The notes under the pieces: generated by a model
Told to the model about the DNA's origin: nothing
Seen by the model: only the letters and a program-made list of their open reading frames with translations
Database searches by the model: none
Origin: Malus domestica
Taxonomy: Eukaryota; Streptophyta; Magnoliopsida; Rosales; Rosaceae
Assembly (NCBI RefSeq): GCF_042453785.1
Contig: NC_091668.1
Span: forward strand, 441,501 to 505,500
Direction: 5' to 3'
Length of the DNA: 64,000 nucleotides
In this document: positions 1-11,199 of the stretch, in pieces
Layout: every line of letters starts with the position of its first letter
Numbering within the stretch: position 1 is the stretch's first letter
Program-made: the position numbers and the translations under genes

Positions 1-59
1 GTATGGGAGGGGTAGAGATAGATCTTACTCACTTTTTGCGATGATCCTTAATACAAGAG

Positions 60-2863
60 TTAGATATTTCAAAAGTTCAAGATGATGAAGTTGGTGATGG
101 GACAACTTCTGTTGTTGTTTTGGCGGGTGAACTCTTAAGGGAGGCTGAAAAGCTGGTTGCATCAAAGATTCACCCGATGACAATCATTTCAGGTTTGTCT
201 GAAGTTTCTGCAAACACCTCTCACTAGTTTTGTTGCTCTGTTCTATTGTTGCTTATGTGGTACCATGTGACTATAGAGTTAGTAATGCTGTTAGTTTGAT
301 TGTTTAGGTTATCGGATGGCAGCTGAATGTGCTCGTGATGCTTTATTGCGTAAGGTTGTGGATAACAAGGCTGATTCTGGTATTCACTACTGACTATTAT
401 TTTGAATTTAATTTCTGTATTTTGACTTCAGTTGCTTCTGTACCATTCATCAATTATATGACTTTAGGGATCAACATTCATTTAGTAGCTGTTGATATGA
501 GTTATTCTAGTCACATGATGTTCAGTTAATGAATTTGATGGGCTTGATCATTATGCATGCTGCTTTCTGAGATTGGAGCTTTTGAATGGATTAGCTATGC
601 TTTCATTATCTTTGCCTTGCACAATTGTAACTAAATGAACGAGGCATCACTGAATTTTGCAGAGAAATTTAAGTCAGACCTAATGAAGATCGCAATGACT
701 ACTTTGAGCTCCAAAATTCTTTCTCAGGATAAGGAACATTTTGCACAGCTAGCAGTTGATGCTGTGATGCGCCTAAAGGTGATTGTAACTTAATGTTTGG
801 TAGTTAAGGTTCAATGTGAGTGTTGAAAACATTTTCTTTTCTTTAGTCTTCATGTTTTTTCACAAGCTGTTCGCAATGGCAGGGGAGCACCAACTTAGAG
901 GCCATCCAAATTATAAAGAAGCCCGGTGGATCACTTATAGACTCATTTTTAGATGAAGGGTAAGAAAGAAAATGAACTTTTGAGCTTATGTTATTTTTAG
1001 TGCCAATCTCGTCAATTTTGGAAATTCTATTATGCAGTGTTGAAGATTTCTGTTCTTTGTCATCAATTATCTGCATAGCTGATATGGGCTGTAAATTTCT
1101 TTATGTTTATTTTTGGTTATGCATGTTGATTTCTTATTTACTCTTGCATGACCTCTTCCATACTTCTGTTTTTATTGTTCAGATTTATTCTTGACAAGAA
1201 AATAGGTCTTGGTCAGCCGAAGCGCATAGAGAATGCAAACATTTTGGTTGCAAATACAGCAATGGACACGGACAAAGTGAAGATTTATGGGGCACGTGTT
1301 CGTGTTGACTCAATGGCGAAAGTTGCTGAAATTGAAGGGGCTGAGAAAGATAAAATGAGAGAAAAAGTTCAGAAGATCATAGGTCACGGAATTAACTGTT
1401 TTGTTAACAGACAGTTGATCTACAATTTCCCAGAAGAACTCTTTGCAGATGCTGGAATACTTGCAATTGAGCATGCTGATTTTGATGGCATTGAGCGTTT
1501 GGCCTTAGTTACTGGTGGTGAAATTGCATCAACCTTTGATAACCCAGAGTCCGTTAAGCTTGGGCACTGCAAGCTAATTGAGGAAATTATGATTGGTGAG
1601 GACAAGTTGATCCACTTTTCTGGAGTTGAACTGGGTCAGGCTTGCACAATAGTGCTGAGAGGCGCAAGGTATTTTTTCATTTACATTTTGTTTTCTTCTA
1701 TTTCAATTCTGCACTGGCTAATATTACTGTGCCCACACAAATGTAATTAAAACCTCTTTTGTGTGTGTGTGTGTGTGTGTGGGCAATATAGTATATGAAA
1801 TGTGAGAGTTAATATTTGAAATGGAGTACCATACATGTGTAGCTTATCTTATTTGCGGCCATAGTTAAACTGGCTGATAGTCTGTCAGACTCGTATGCCC
1901 TTTGGAATACCAGAAATTATGTATGCAGGTATTACTTTTGTGGCTTGTGTTGGCTGACAGTATTGTTATTAGCTGATTGGAAATAGCAACTCTTGTCAGC
2001 TTGTATTGCCCTTTCTTCCCACTTATGGATATTCCTTGTAGCACCTAGAATTAGGATTTACATATAAAGTATTCCCCAAAAAGATGTAGGAAGCCGTTGT
2101 TCTGGCCCTGGAGTTAAAATTGGTTCTATTTACTTTTAGTTGGATGATGCTATGATATGTTTGTACTTTGGCAGCCATCACGTGCTTGACGAGGCTGAAA
2201 GGTCTCTGCATGATGCCTTGTGCGTGCTGTCTCAGACGGTCAATGACAGCAGAGTTTTGCTTGGAGGTGGATGGCCTGAGATGATAATGGCAAAGGAAGT
2301 CGATGAGCTGGCTAGGAAAACGCCTGGAAAGAAATCTCATGCTATCGAAGCTTTCTCGCGGGCACTCTCGGCCATTCCTACTATCATTGCTGACAATGCC
2401 GGTTTGGACAGTGCTGAGTTGATTGCAAAGCTACGTGCGGAGCACCAGAAAGAAGGATGCACTTCCGGGATTGATGTCATCTCTGGAACAGTAAGTACCA
2501 GAACGAAAAGAAATGAACAAAATAATAGATTTATGACATTTCTTTTGTATATTGAGCATGGTGTTTGACCTCAGCTTTGGAAGGCCGTATCCATTACGGG
2601 ATACTGTCATCTCTCATGCAAAGCGAAGCATTATATGTTAGATAGGAAGAAATTACTTGTCGAGCGTCTGAACTCTCATGGTGATTTGACGGTGGCATTT
2701 TTTAACATTGTGACAGGTGGGAGATATGGCGGAACGAGGGATATCAGAAGCGTTTAAAGTTAAGCAGGCCGTGCTGCTGTCTGCAACAGAGGCTGCGGAG
2801 ATGATTCTTAGAGTTGATGAGATCATCACCTGTGCACCACGGAAGAGAGAAGATAGAATGTGA
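60..2863 (+). CDS. CCT2: T-complex protein 1 subunit beta (CCT2), 3' part
   Basis: Subunit of the cytosolic CCT/TRiC chaperonin, which folds actin, tubulin and other proteins using ATP. Seven exons join in frame (449 codons): 60-192, 308-379, 663-778, 883-959, 1183-1668, 2175-2490, 2717-2863. The first contains [15 protein letters not shown], the group II chaperonin nucleotide-binding motif. Later exons give [28 protein letters not shown] and LGGGWPEM, and the protein ends APRKREDRM, all typical of the beta subunit. Roughly the first 90 residues lie left of the window. The 5' edge of the first exon is uncertain: bases 1-59 have no clear pyrimidine tract, and a stop closes the frame at 42-44. 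The beta assignment rests on overall similarity recalled from plant CCT2 and is strong. Confidence 0.93.
1760..1782. repeat. (GT)n microsatellite in a CCT2 intron
   Basis: Uninterrupted GT dinucleotide run within the intron between the exons ending at 1668 and starting at 2175. It is probably length-variable. Confidence 0.9.
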
Positions 2864-3190
2864 TTTGCCAGAAACAGATGTATTTTGATGTCTGCTCTTT
2901 TGCCTGGCGTTATGTGGGTTTTGTACGTTGATGTTATTGTTAGATGGGATCAAAACAAAATTTTGGAAGAATGGGTTTTCGATATCGTCGGGACTGTAAC
3001 TGAGGACTTAATTTGAATTTATTTTAATTGGATGTTTCTTATTTGGTCTGGTCATCTCGTTTGGGCGACTGATTTATGTTGTTAATTCCACCCGACAGCA
3101 GCCTCTACCCTCTCCGGTGGTCGTATCGCCGGCACCCGCTGTCTTTATTCCCAACCACTCCAATTCATCAATTCGTAGTTCAAAACCCTA
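2864..3190. other. CCT2 3' UTR and short intergenic stretch
   Basis: The CCT2 3' untranslated region is followed by a pyrimidine-rich stretch ending in AAACCCTA at 3183-3190. That end looks like the 5' leader of the orphan exon at 3704, now split by the MITE. No other gene is visible. Confidence 0.5.
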
Positions 3191-3700
3191 GGGCGTGTTT
3201 ACGTATCCGTAATCGGAATGAGAATGTGGAATTGAATTTCGATTACGGAGTACTCCGGTGTTTACTAAATATAAAGAAATCAAAAAAGTAGTGGGGTCCA
3301 CACAAATTTTGGAATTCAATTCCTTGTATTGGTGGAATTGGATTCCCTAGATATAGGTGGTAATCCAATTCCTGCTTGTTTGGGCAATCGGAATGATAGT
3401 TTTGTTCCCTTTATGCCCTCTTACTTTTTTTTATTTCCAAGACTATCCTTTATAAACCCATTAAAGTATATAAAATATTTGATTTGGGACAAGGGCATTT
3501 TAGTAATCATACTGGTTTATATTCCGATTCTGCTGAATTAGTAAACAGTTTTATGGAATTCTATTCCGATTCCAGAACATTTAAGTATACAGTTGCAACA
3601 AGAATCCGATTCTGACTTTTCCTCATTCCAACTCCTTCTCAATTCAATTCCTCCTCAATTCGATTCCTCCTATTTCCATTACCGTTACGTAAACGCGCCA
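3191..3700. mobile_element. Harbinger/Tourist-like MITE
   Basis: A 510-bp element with inverted ends: GGGCGTGTTTACGTA on the left, and on the right the complement of TGGCGCGTTTACGTA. It is flanked by the 3-bp direct repeat CTA (3188-3190 and 3701-3703), as expected of the PIF/Harbinger superfamily. It has no transposase. A second copy of the family lies in a POP intron (25148-26324). Confidence 0.8.
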
Positions 3701-3703
3701 CTA

Positions 3704-3857
3704 ATGTTGTCCTCAATGGACACTGGTAAAAGTAGTCGCCATGTTCGGCAGCTCAGACCACCACGGAATTTGCGGTTGCTGCCGTGGAAGGTGGTGGTTT
3801 TCTCTGTTGTGATTCTTTTCACAACAATTTTCTTTTTACACCCAATATCGTTTAAGG
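3704..3857 (+). pseudogene. Orphan first exon with N-terminal signal anchor
   Basis: An open frame begins at ATG 3704 (second in-frame ATG at 3716). It encodes a basic N-terminus (SSRHVRQLRPPRNLRLLPWK) followed by one strongly hydrophobic segment (VVVFSVVILFTTIFFL). This is the layout of a type II signal-anchored Golgi or ER protein such as a glycosyltransferase. A possible donor GT sits at 3858. I see no following exon in the 1.9 kb before ECH2, so the gene seems to have lost its body. The MITE at 3191-3700 separates the AAACCCTA leader from the start codon. The family is not recognised; a genuine short gene or a distant second exon remains possible. Confidence 0.45.
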
Positions 3858-4701
3858 GTAAAACGTGGTTGGGTTTTCCTTTTTTATTTATTTATTATTA
3901 TTTCCTTAAACAATTTTCCTTTTACACCCAACATCTTTTCCGGGTTAACCGGAAAGTTTGTAGGATAACATTTTTAAATCGAGTGTGGAAAGATAATTGT
4001 TATTTATTTATTTATAATGTACAATATTCTGCTTTAACGGAGTAGAAATATGTAGTATATAGAGTTAAATCATAATTAAGTATCGAACTTGTAATTTTTT
4101 CAATACTACATAGCATACGAAGTGCAAATAGAAGATATACATAACTGTGGAAATCAAATCTAATGGTAAAGCACCCATAACATTGAGTTAGACGTATCAT
4201 TGGAATCACACCCATCTTTAGGTGATGTATTTACAAGTGTCAAAACATGGTGTTCGAGCATTAAAGCTTACTCAACGACTTCCATAGTGTTTCAAATGTT
4301 CTTCACTCCTCCAAATTTGATTAGTCAAGGCGTAGCAACCGAAAAATGAATCTGAGAATAAGCTTGACAATATCGGGTGTCGTTACAGTGTGCATTCTTT
4401 GTGGTTTAACATCAATGAAGGATATGTTGACCAATAAAAAAGACGAATAAAGGGCAATATAGACTTAGTCACAAGCAAAATTACAGTAATTTTAAAAATA
4501 TGATCAGAAGCACAATCAAATGTCAAAAACATGTCTAATGACCCTTGTTTTAATTAGTTGGAAGTTATACAATCTTTATGTCATGCTAAAAGTAAATATT
4601 TGGACAGTATTAAATGGGAATAGGTACGCGTGCCAACATTTCGCGACCTCCGCAGTTCTTCTGACCATTATCCACCCATCCATCATCCCATTCCAAGCTT
4701 A
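3858..4701. other. AT-rich intergenic stretch
   Basis: No gene is recognised. An imperfect direct repeat of about 35 bp (ACAATTTTCYTTTTACACCC) occurs at about 3825 and 3910. The last 80 bp (4620-4701) are richer in C and probably held the original promoter and leader of ECH2 before the hAT insertion. Confidence 0.5.
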
Positions 4702-4709
4702 CTCAGAAT

Positions 4710-5700
4710 TAGGGAAGGGCAATGGTTATGCATGCGGGTAACCACGGTTAATTTATCCATAACCGTTTATACTTATACGAGCATAACCGTTTACCCGTTG
4801 GGTAATTGCCTAAACGGTTATACCCATATTCATAATCGTTTATAAATAGTTAACCATACCTATAACAACATACCCATTTAACCGTAACCGTTTAATACCC
4901 GTTTACCCATTTATCCTTTTTAACCCGTTTATCTTTTCTTTTTTTACCATTATCCTTTTTTCACCTGTCTACATGATTTTTAACAACTTGAAAATTAAAA
5001 AAATTTGTCATAATTTTTTTTTTGACAATTAAACACCGTTATAGGTACATTCATCATACATTTTCATATTTTAATTTTTTAAGTCCTTATACTATTCCAA
5101 TAATTGAAATAATAGTTTACAGATGATATTTTTAATTGTTACCAATGAAGGTAAATATAATATTTGCTAAGTATTATTGGGTTACAAAAATTGTTTAAAA
5201 GACATTTCTGTCAAAGTATTTATGTCAATTTCACGATTACCCGTAAGGAATTTAAATTAATTTGGCCAATTCCTTGAAAATGAGAATCATCATTCATGTA
5301 GTAGTGTTATTGAGAGAATGACCGATGAATTTCTTGCTAATTTATTGGGTGCTAAATATTATTGCATCGAGAACATGGTTTGTTTTAGTTTTACATATAT
5401 AAAATAAATGGGTAAACGGTTACCCGTTTATAACCGTGGTTAATACTCATAACCGCCCATTTAAATTTCACGGGTAAACGGTTATACCCATAATCGTTTA
5501 TTTATCTAAACGGTTACCCATAACCGTTTAACCGTTTAATTTAAAGGAAAACTAATGAAAAGGGCTTGAAAACTTTGAGTTTTAATGATAAGGAAAAAAT
5601 AAAGGGTAAAGTGAATAATACCAGGTATTTTTTTGTTAAAATTCCCTTCATTTAAATGGGCGAGTAATCATGGTTAACCATGGGTATTTGCCCGTCCCTG
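4710..5700. mobile_element. Non-autonomous hAT element in the ECH2 leader
   Basis: A 991-bp element with terminal inverted repeats TAGGGAAGGGCAA and, inverted on the right, CAGGGACGGGCAA. It is flanked by the perfect 8-bp target duplication CTCAGAAT (4702-4709 and 5701-5708). Both subterminal regions are crowded with AACCGTTTACCCG-like motifs in both orientations, as in hAT transposase-binding regions. There is no transposase ORF. It ends 26 bp before the ECH2 start codon. Confidence 0.85.
5552..5652 (+). repeat. Internally deleted copy of a dispersed MITE family
   Basis: The GGGTAAAGTGAATARTACC family, also seen at 34806-34964 and 39061-39219. Here it lacks the middle part and is nested in the hAT element. 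Confidence 0.6.
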
Positions 5701-5734
5701 CTCAGAATTCACAGCAGAAACCGAGAGCGTTGAT

Positions 5735-6027
5735 ATGGCGTCCGAGTTCGATCCCGCTCGTATCGAATCTCACAAATTCCCCGAGGTACTTTTCGTGCCT
5801 TGTTTAATTGCTTGTTTCTGTAGCTCTCAGCGCTCCAATTAATCTTGTTTTCTGGCAATTCTTTCGATTGCGATCCACTAAGCCTACCTCTCTGATCTCG
5901 TTTTCTCATAACTTCGTTTTGCTTTCTCTTTTTGTTGCGCGCGCATATTTTTATGGGGACTTCAGCGCACGTACACCTACTCCGAGAGGTAAGCTTAAGT
6001 ACTTTCATTACAGCAATTCCGAAAGCT

Positions 6028-6064
<37 letters not shown>

Positions 6065-8741
6065 TAAATTCATATATAATTCTCAATTAACGCCGCTTAA
6101 TTACTTGCTTACTGCCTGTGCTAATGTTTTATAACTCGGCAGAGATGTAGCGCTCTATGCGTTGGGCATCGGAGCTTGCGCTCGGGATGCCGTGGATGTC
6201 GACCAGCTGAAATATGTTTACCATGAAAAGGGCCAGAATTTCATCCAGGTGCGGTGTTAATAATTCATTCGATTTTGCTTTCGTTAAATCGTGATTTGAT
6301 TTGTTTTGTTTAGCACAATACATTGAGTAAATTGTAAAAACACGGTGCTGCGAGGTGCGTGTATGTTTGTGTGTTTTACATAACATATGCATTTTGCATA
6401 GCGTAAATGAATGTTGCTGTTTTCGGTAGGTCTTGCCGACATTTTCTGCTCTATTCTCGCTGGGATCTCTGCCAGGTGGTGCTGGTCTTCCAGGGTTGCA
6501 GTAAGTATCGATGATAAGATCCCCTTACATATTTCATGAGTAAAATACTCTCTGAGTTCGTGCTTGAATTTACATTGCCTTGACGAGAAGCTAACTGGAA
6601 TTTCTGGTTTTTGTTGCCCCCAGATATGATCCGCGACTCTTGCTGCATGGACAACAATACATAGAACTCTACAAGCCACTGCCTTCAAGTGCTGTTGTAA
6701 GGCCTTTGACAACAAGATATATATGATACATAGTTCGTGTTATGCCTGAATATGCTGTAGTTGGTTTCTTCACATAGAATTAGTATAACTTTTTTACCAG
6801 CATGTGGAATAACTGGTTTAAGTAAAGGGAGATTGTCTGCCTCCAATTCAACAATTTTTATTAAGTACATTAGTTTTCGGAATCAACCTAATCCATTGTC
6901 CATTGACCTTGCTCTTATAACATTCGAAGTTGATAGTTTATATCTTTATCGATCTTTCAGCGATTGCCTTGATAGGAGTCTTTTTTATTGGTTTTGTTTC
7001 TTGTCGACTTTTTTCATTTAAGATAAATTAAGATCCATGTTACGTTGTTTTATGCAGTTAAAAAATACTGTGACTCTTGCTGGACTCCATGATAAAGGTT
7101 TGTATCTATCGGTAGAAGTATTATTATTCCTTTAACTTGCAGAATCATCTGCATACGAGTGCAAGGAAGTTTGACTTAAAGGTTTATTAATATTGAAACA
7201 TAAGTAAGATGTATGTCTATCTGTTTGATGTGTATATATCGCTTGAAGGCTCACATCTCTTATACGAAGGTCCAAAATAAGTTGTACTATTCATTTTTTT
7301 ATTCTTTTTTAGAGATAGTAAGGCCATAATTAGCAAATTTTTGCTGTTGATTTGCAGGTAAAGCAGCTATTCTCGAGATTGAAACAAAAAGTTACGACAA
7401 AGATTCTGGTGTACTGTATTGCATGAATCGGTGAGTACTCATTTGAAATAGATGATCTAATATTGTCAAGCAATTGACGTAGATGGCGTTTTTCTTTCCA
7501 GGTCGACTGTTTTTCTACGAGGTGCTGGTGGCTTCTCAAAATCATCCCAGCTGTATTCGTATTCAACCTATCCAAAAGACCAGGTTGCATCTGTGACAAC
7601 CCCAAAAGGTCAACCTTTTGCAGTGTATGAAGATTGTACACAGCCATCTCAGGTATGTAGCATTTATTTCGTTATTTGCAAAAAGTAAAGTCACTGTCTC
7701 ATATAAAGAGTTAGGCGGTACTTTTTCCTGCAGAATTAAGAGTCGTCAAGTTCTACCAAAGCTATGTTTCAAGTCTTTTAGTCGCCCCTTCATTGTCAAC
7801 TTAATTCCCAATTGGTGCTTACAATGACCAATAGGCAGCTATAAATGGCTTGTGCTTGCTTCCAAACTAAAATAATAATTCTTTAAGATGCACATGATTT
7901 TTTATGAACATTACTCATATTCATCTTTGTGAGTGACGAAGACGTGCATTTTATACTTTAGATACATTCAGATTATAAATTGACATGGTTACATAAGATA
8001 TCTTATTCAATTTATCTATTCTCCTTGAATATGGGATTCCATATAATCATTTGACTTCTTTATGCCCTTCTACAGGCATTGCTATATAGGCTATCTGGAG
8101 ATTACAATCCTCTGCATTCAGATCCTATGTTCGCAAAAGCTGCAGGGTGAATTCCACACTAAAATTGAACAGCTGGACTTTCTTAAAGATTTTCCTTTTA
8201 ATTTTACGATGGTTTACACTGTCACTAGGAGGTCCATTTTATTTGAAACAAGCTTTGTTTTACGATCGAGGAAAATTACAACTTGTAGCTATTCTGCTTT
8301 CATTTTATATTCAAGGCCGCATCCTGTACCATAGATTTTCCAATTTCATCATAACCCAAGTTTCCAGTTTATCTAACTTTTTTGTGCTGCATTATCAAAG
8401 GTTCACACGGCCGATACTGCATGGCTTGTGCACACTTGGATTTGCGGTCAGGGCAATTGTGAAATGCATTTGCGGAGAAGATCCAAACCTGGTCAAGTGT
8501 GTATCAGGCCGGTTCCTGTTACATGTCTACCCTGGTGAAACTTTGCTCACTGAAATGTGGCTCGAAGGCCTAAGGTACATTTGCCTCTTATTGGTCTTTG
8601 TGATTGATTTATTTAGAAGCACATTGAGATAATGTCAGTGTAAAAATCTGCAGGGTGATATTTCAAACAAAGGTGAAAGAACGAAGCCGGGCGGTGCTCT
8701 CTGGCTATGTGGATCTACATGGTTTATCTTCGCGCCTGTAG
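5735..8741 (+). CDS. ECH2: Enoyl-CoA hydratase 2, peroxisomal (MaoC/hot-dog fold)
   Basis: Hydrates 2-trans-enoyl-CoA to (3R)-hydroxyacyl-CoA, used in peroxisomal breakdown of unsaturated fatty acids. Eleven exons join in frame to 306 aa: 5735-5785, 5966-5988, 6143-6248, 6430-6500, 6624-6696, 7058-7097, 7358-7430, 7502-7652, 8076-8146, 8401-8574, 8654-8741. The hydratase-2 signature YRLSGDYNPLHSDP lies at about residues 200-213, with D205 and H210 the expected catalytic pair. The C-terminus is SRL, a PTS1-type peroxisomal signal. The start MASEFDPARIESHKFPE matches plant relatives. Length is close to the ~309 aa I remember for Arabidopsis. A hAT element sits just upstream of the ATG. Confidence 0.95.
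6031..6060. repeat. (AT)n microsatellite in ECH2 intron 2
   Basis: About 15 uninterrupted AT units between ECH2 exons 2 and 3. Confidence 0.9.
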
Positions 8742-9491
8742 AACACTTTCTGTTTATTTTTATTTGGGGACCTTGGAAGTCTGATAGCCCTCTGCTTATA
8801 CGTCTATGGATAATGTAATCAATAAGAAAAATAATTTGGTGTATTTAGTATTGAATAAAAACTTCATATGTGTTGGTGTATGGGACATAGTTGTAAATCA
8901 CAAGGTTGTGCAGGTGACAAATTATTCAAGTTTCTGTGATGCGTTAGAGCATAAGGAGATTATCTTTAAGTTTGGTTGAACTAAAAGAACCCTGCGGGCA
9001 CTGTTTTTTTGTTGGAAACCAAACCACCGCGGACGGCAAGAGTCCGTAACTAGCAGGATGCAGAATTGCAGATAGAGTGAGGGGAAAAAAGTGTCGGTAG
9101 GTACTCCTTGTCGAATCAAGATTCTCTCCAGATCTTTGTGTCCAGAGTTGACGGATGCAGAGATCCAAACTACTCAACCCATTAGTCCATATTATTGGGC
9201 CGTCTCACACAAACTAAGGATCCGGATCTCTCTCCCTCTCTTAAATGGTCCAATTTCTTGATCCGTCTACTTCGAACTACAAGATCAGGAGGGAATCTGA
9301 ATTCCTCCTTGTCCGTGAGTTAGGGTATAGAAAACATAGTGTTGTTAACTTTCACCTATATGCCAAATTCTTCCCCCTAAACTTGTAACTCATTGTCAAT
9401 TTACCCCTTAAACTTTAATTTCAATCAATTGTTTGCTGAACTATTTATCACTAAAACGTTGACGGGCAAATTTATATGATGTGGTGATGGG
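8742..9491. other. ECH2 3' UTR and intergenic DNA
   Basis: 3' untranslated region followed by non-coding sequence. 9115-9320 has weakly inverted ends (AATCAAGATTCTCTCC against the complement of GGAGGGAATCTGAATTCC) and may be an old TIR element. No gene seen. Confidence 0.5.
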
Positions 9492-9499
9492 CTTGCACC

Positions 9500-10270
9500 C
9501 AGAGGCAGAGCCACAATGGGGTCAATGGGGTCGCACGACCCTTTGGAAGCCATGGAAATAACCTTAGAGGTCCCTTGGAGCTGTTGGTGCGACCCCTTAA
9601 AGCTGCTGGTGCGACCTCTTGGAGCTTCTGCATTTTTCTGGGTTTCTTCTGGTTTTCGTTCGGTTTGGCGGAAGAGGAAGACGAAGACGTTCTCTCTCTT
9701 CCTTTCACACCACGTGACCACACACTCCTTATTTAATTTTTTTTCTTAGTTTCTCTCCAATCAAATTTGTATAGCTAGCATCAAATTGCTTGCTTTGTGT
9801 AAAAAGCCATAGGCTGTCAGTTCGGTTCGTGTGTCAAGTTGAAGATGTCACCATTAAGTCTTGGTGCAGATTGCAAAGTTCCCATACGTCCACATCCACA
9901 TATTTGACATAAATTAATGGTAATGATGTGTGTGCCCTTTCCACATCCACATATTTAACAACTTTATTTCTCTTTATATTCAACATAAATTAATATGATC
10001 TCTAAAAAATATTATTATGAACCACCATATTGACATCAGAATTTTATGTTTATTATGAACCATCCAACCCAATTTTATGTTTATTTTTGGTCGTCAGGGA
10101 AAGTGAAGGCACCTTTTAGTATGGTAACTATCGGCGAGAGGCTGATCACACTATCCTACCAAGACCCGATGAAATGACGATATGCATGTCGTTTCTGTTA
10201 AAAAAAAATTTCGCGCTACGCGCACTATCCTTGTTGACCCCCCAAACATTATTTCCTAGATCCACCACTG
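9500..10270. mobile_element. Non-autonomous hAT element
   Basis: A 771-bp element beginning CAGAGGCAGAGCC and ending with the complement of CAGTGGTGGATCTAGG. It is flanked by the perfect 8-bp target duplication CTTGCACC (9492-9499 and 10271-10278). It contains no long transposase frame, only short decayed frames. Confidence 0.85.
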
Positions 10271-10354
10271 CTTGCACCTAAAGTCAACAGTACTCCGTAT
10301 TGAGTTCATGTGCTCAAATCATCTTCTCCCACTATTGCTTGTCAATTGGTTTAC

Positions 10355-10454
10355 AAAGGTCGTACCCAGTGCACAAGGCTCCCGCTTTATGCAGGGTCTG
10401 GGAGAGGTGAATGTCGGCTAGCCTTACCCCCATTTATGGAGAGGCTGCTCCCAA
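10355..10454 (-). mobile_element. Au-like SINE, 5'-truncated
   Basis: Read on the minus strand it carries GGGAGCAGCCTCTCCATAAA, then the AGGCTAGCCGACATTCACC block, and ends in GTACGACCTTT. This is the 3' part of the Au SINE family as I remember it. The tRNA-like 5' part with the B box is missing. It is flanked by an 18-bp target duplication GCTTGTCAATTGGTTTAC (10337-10354 and 10455-10472), which shows insertion by target-primed reverse transcription already truncated. Confidence 0.75.
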
Positions 10455-10472
10455 GCTTGTCAATTGGTTTAC

Positions 10473-11195
10473 GTTAGAAAATAAATTGTTGATTGGCCGA
10501 TGACAAATAAAAAAATTCATACCAAATTTTCTATATTGTTGTGGCAGGAGGACGAATTTGAAGCTTGAAAATAGGATATTGGGTTAAAGGATATGTTTTT
10601 AACTTCTTAACTACAAGTCTTTTTACATGCTTTTTAAGTGTCAATTATCTATCTGTACATACCTATACAACGTGGGTGTTGTAAATATAGATGACCACGT
10701 GTCTTCCATCTATTATTTGGTTTGAGTGGATGACTTGTATCTTTACAAAATTGTCAAAGAAAGTGGCTTGCCTGGTTTGTTAAATTGAAGACACTTTGTC
10801 TATAAAACAATCATCAAAGCAAGAGAGGAGAACACACAGCAAGAGAAAAGGAAAGAAAGACAAAAGGGAATAAGAGAGAGTGTTATTGTTGCCCTTAGGA
10901 CGTACGCACACTAACGAAACCTCGTAAATATTATGTCTTATTTGCTTTATGTTCTACTGCACACAAGAGAATTTATAACTCGTCAATTATAATTCGATAT
11001 TGAGTTGTTACCTATGAAAGTCAAATTTTATATCTAACTTACAAGTATTTAGTGTCTACACTAATGTCTCATTTTCATTAGAGGTAAAATGACTATTATG
11101 CCGGTTTGTTTAATGGAATAGAAAGCATAAACCGTACAAAAACTTCAATAACTAAGGCGATAATAGTAATTTAATTAGCCCGCCCAGGGTTTTTA
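10473..11195. other. Intergenic stretch, possible LTR remnant
   Basis: No gene. 10790-10930 has a TATAAAACAATC box followed by a purine-rich, AAG-repetitive stretch and CCTTAGGACGTACG, reminiscent of a copia LTR R/U5 region. No matching LTR partner, primer-binding site or target duplication was found. Confidence 0.3.
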
Positions 11196-11199
11196 TTAC

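Noticed and set aside
10790-10930. A solo copia LTR
   Set aside because: Without a TG...CA boundary, target duplication or partner LTR the call could not be supported beyond a remnant.
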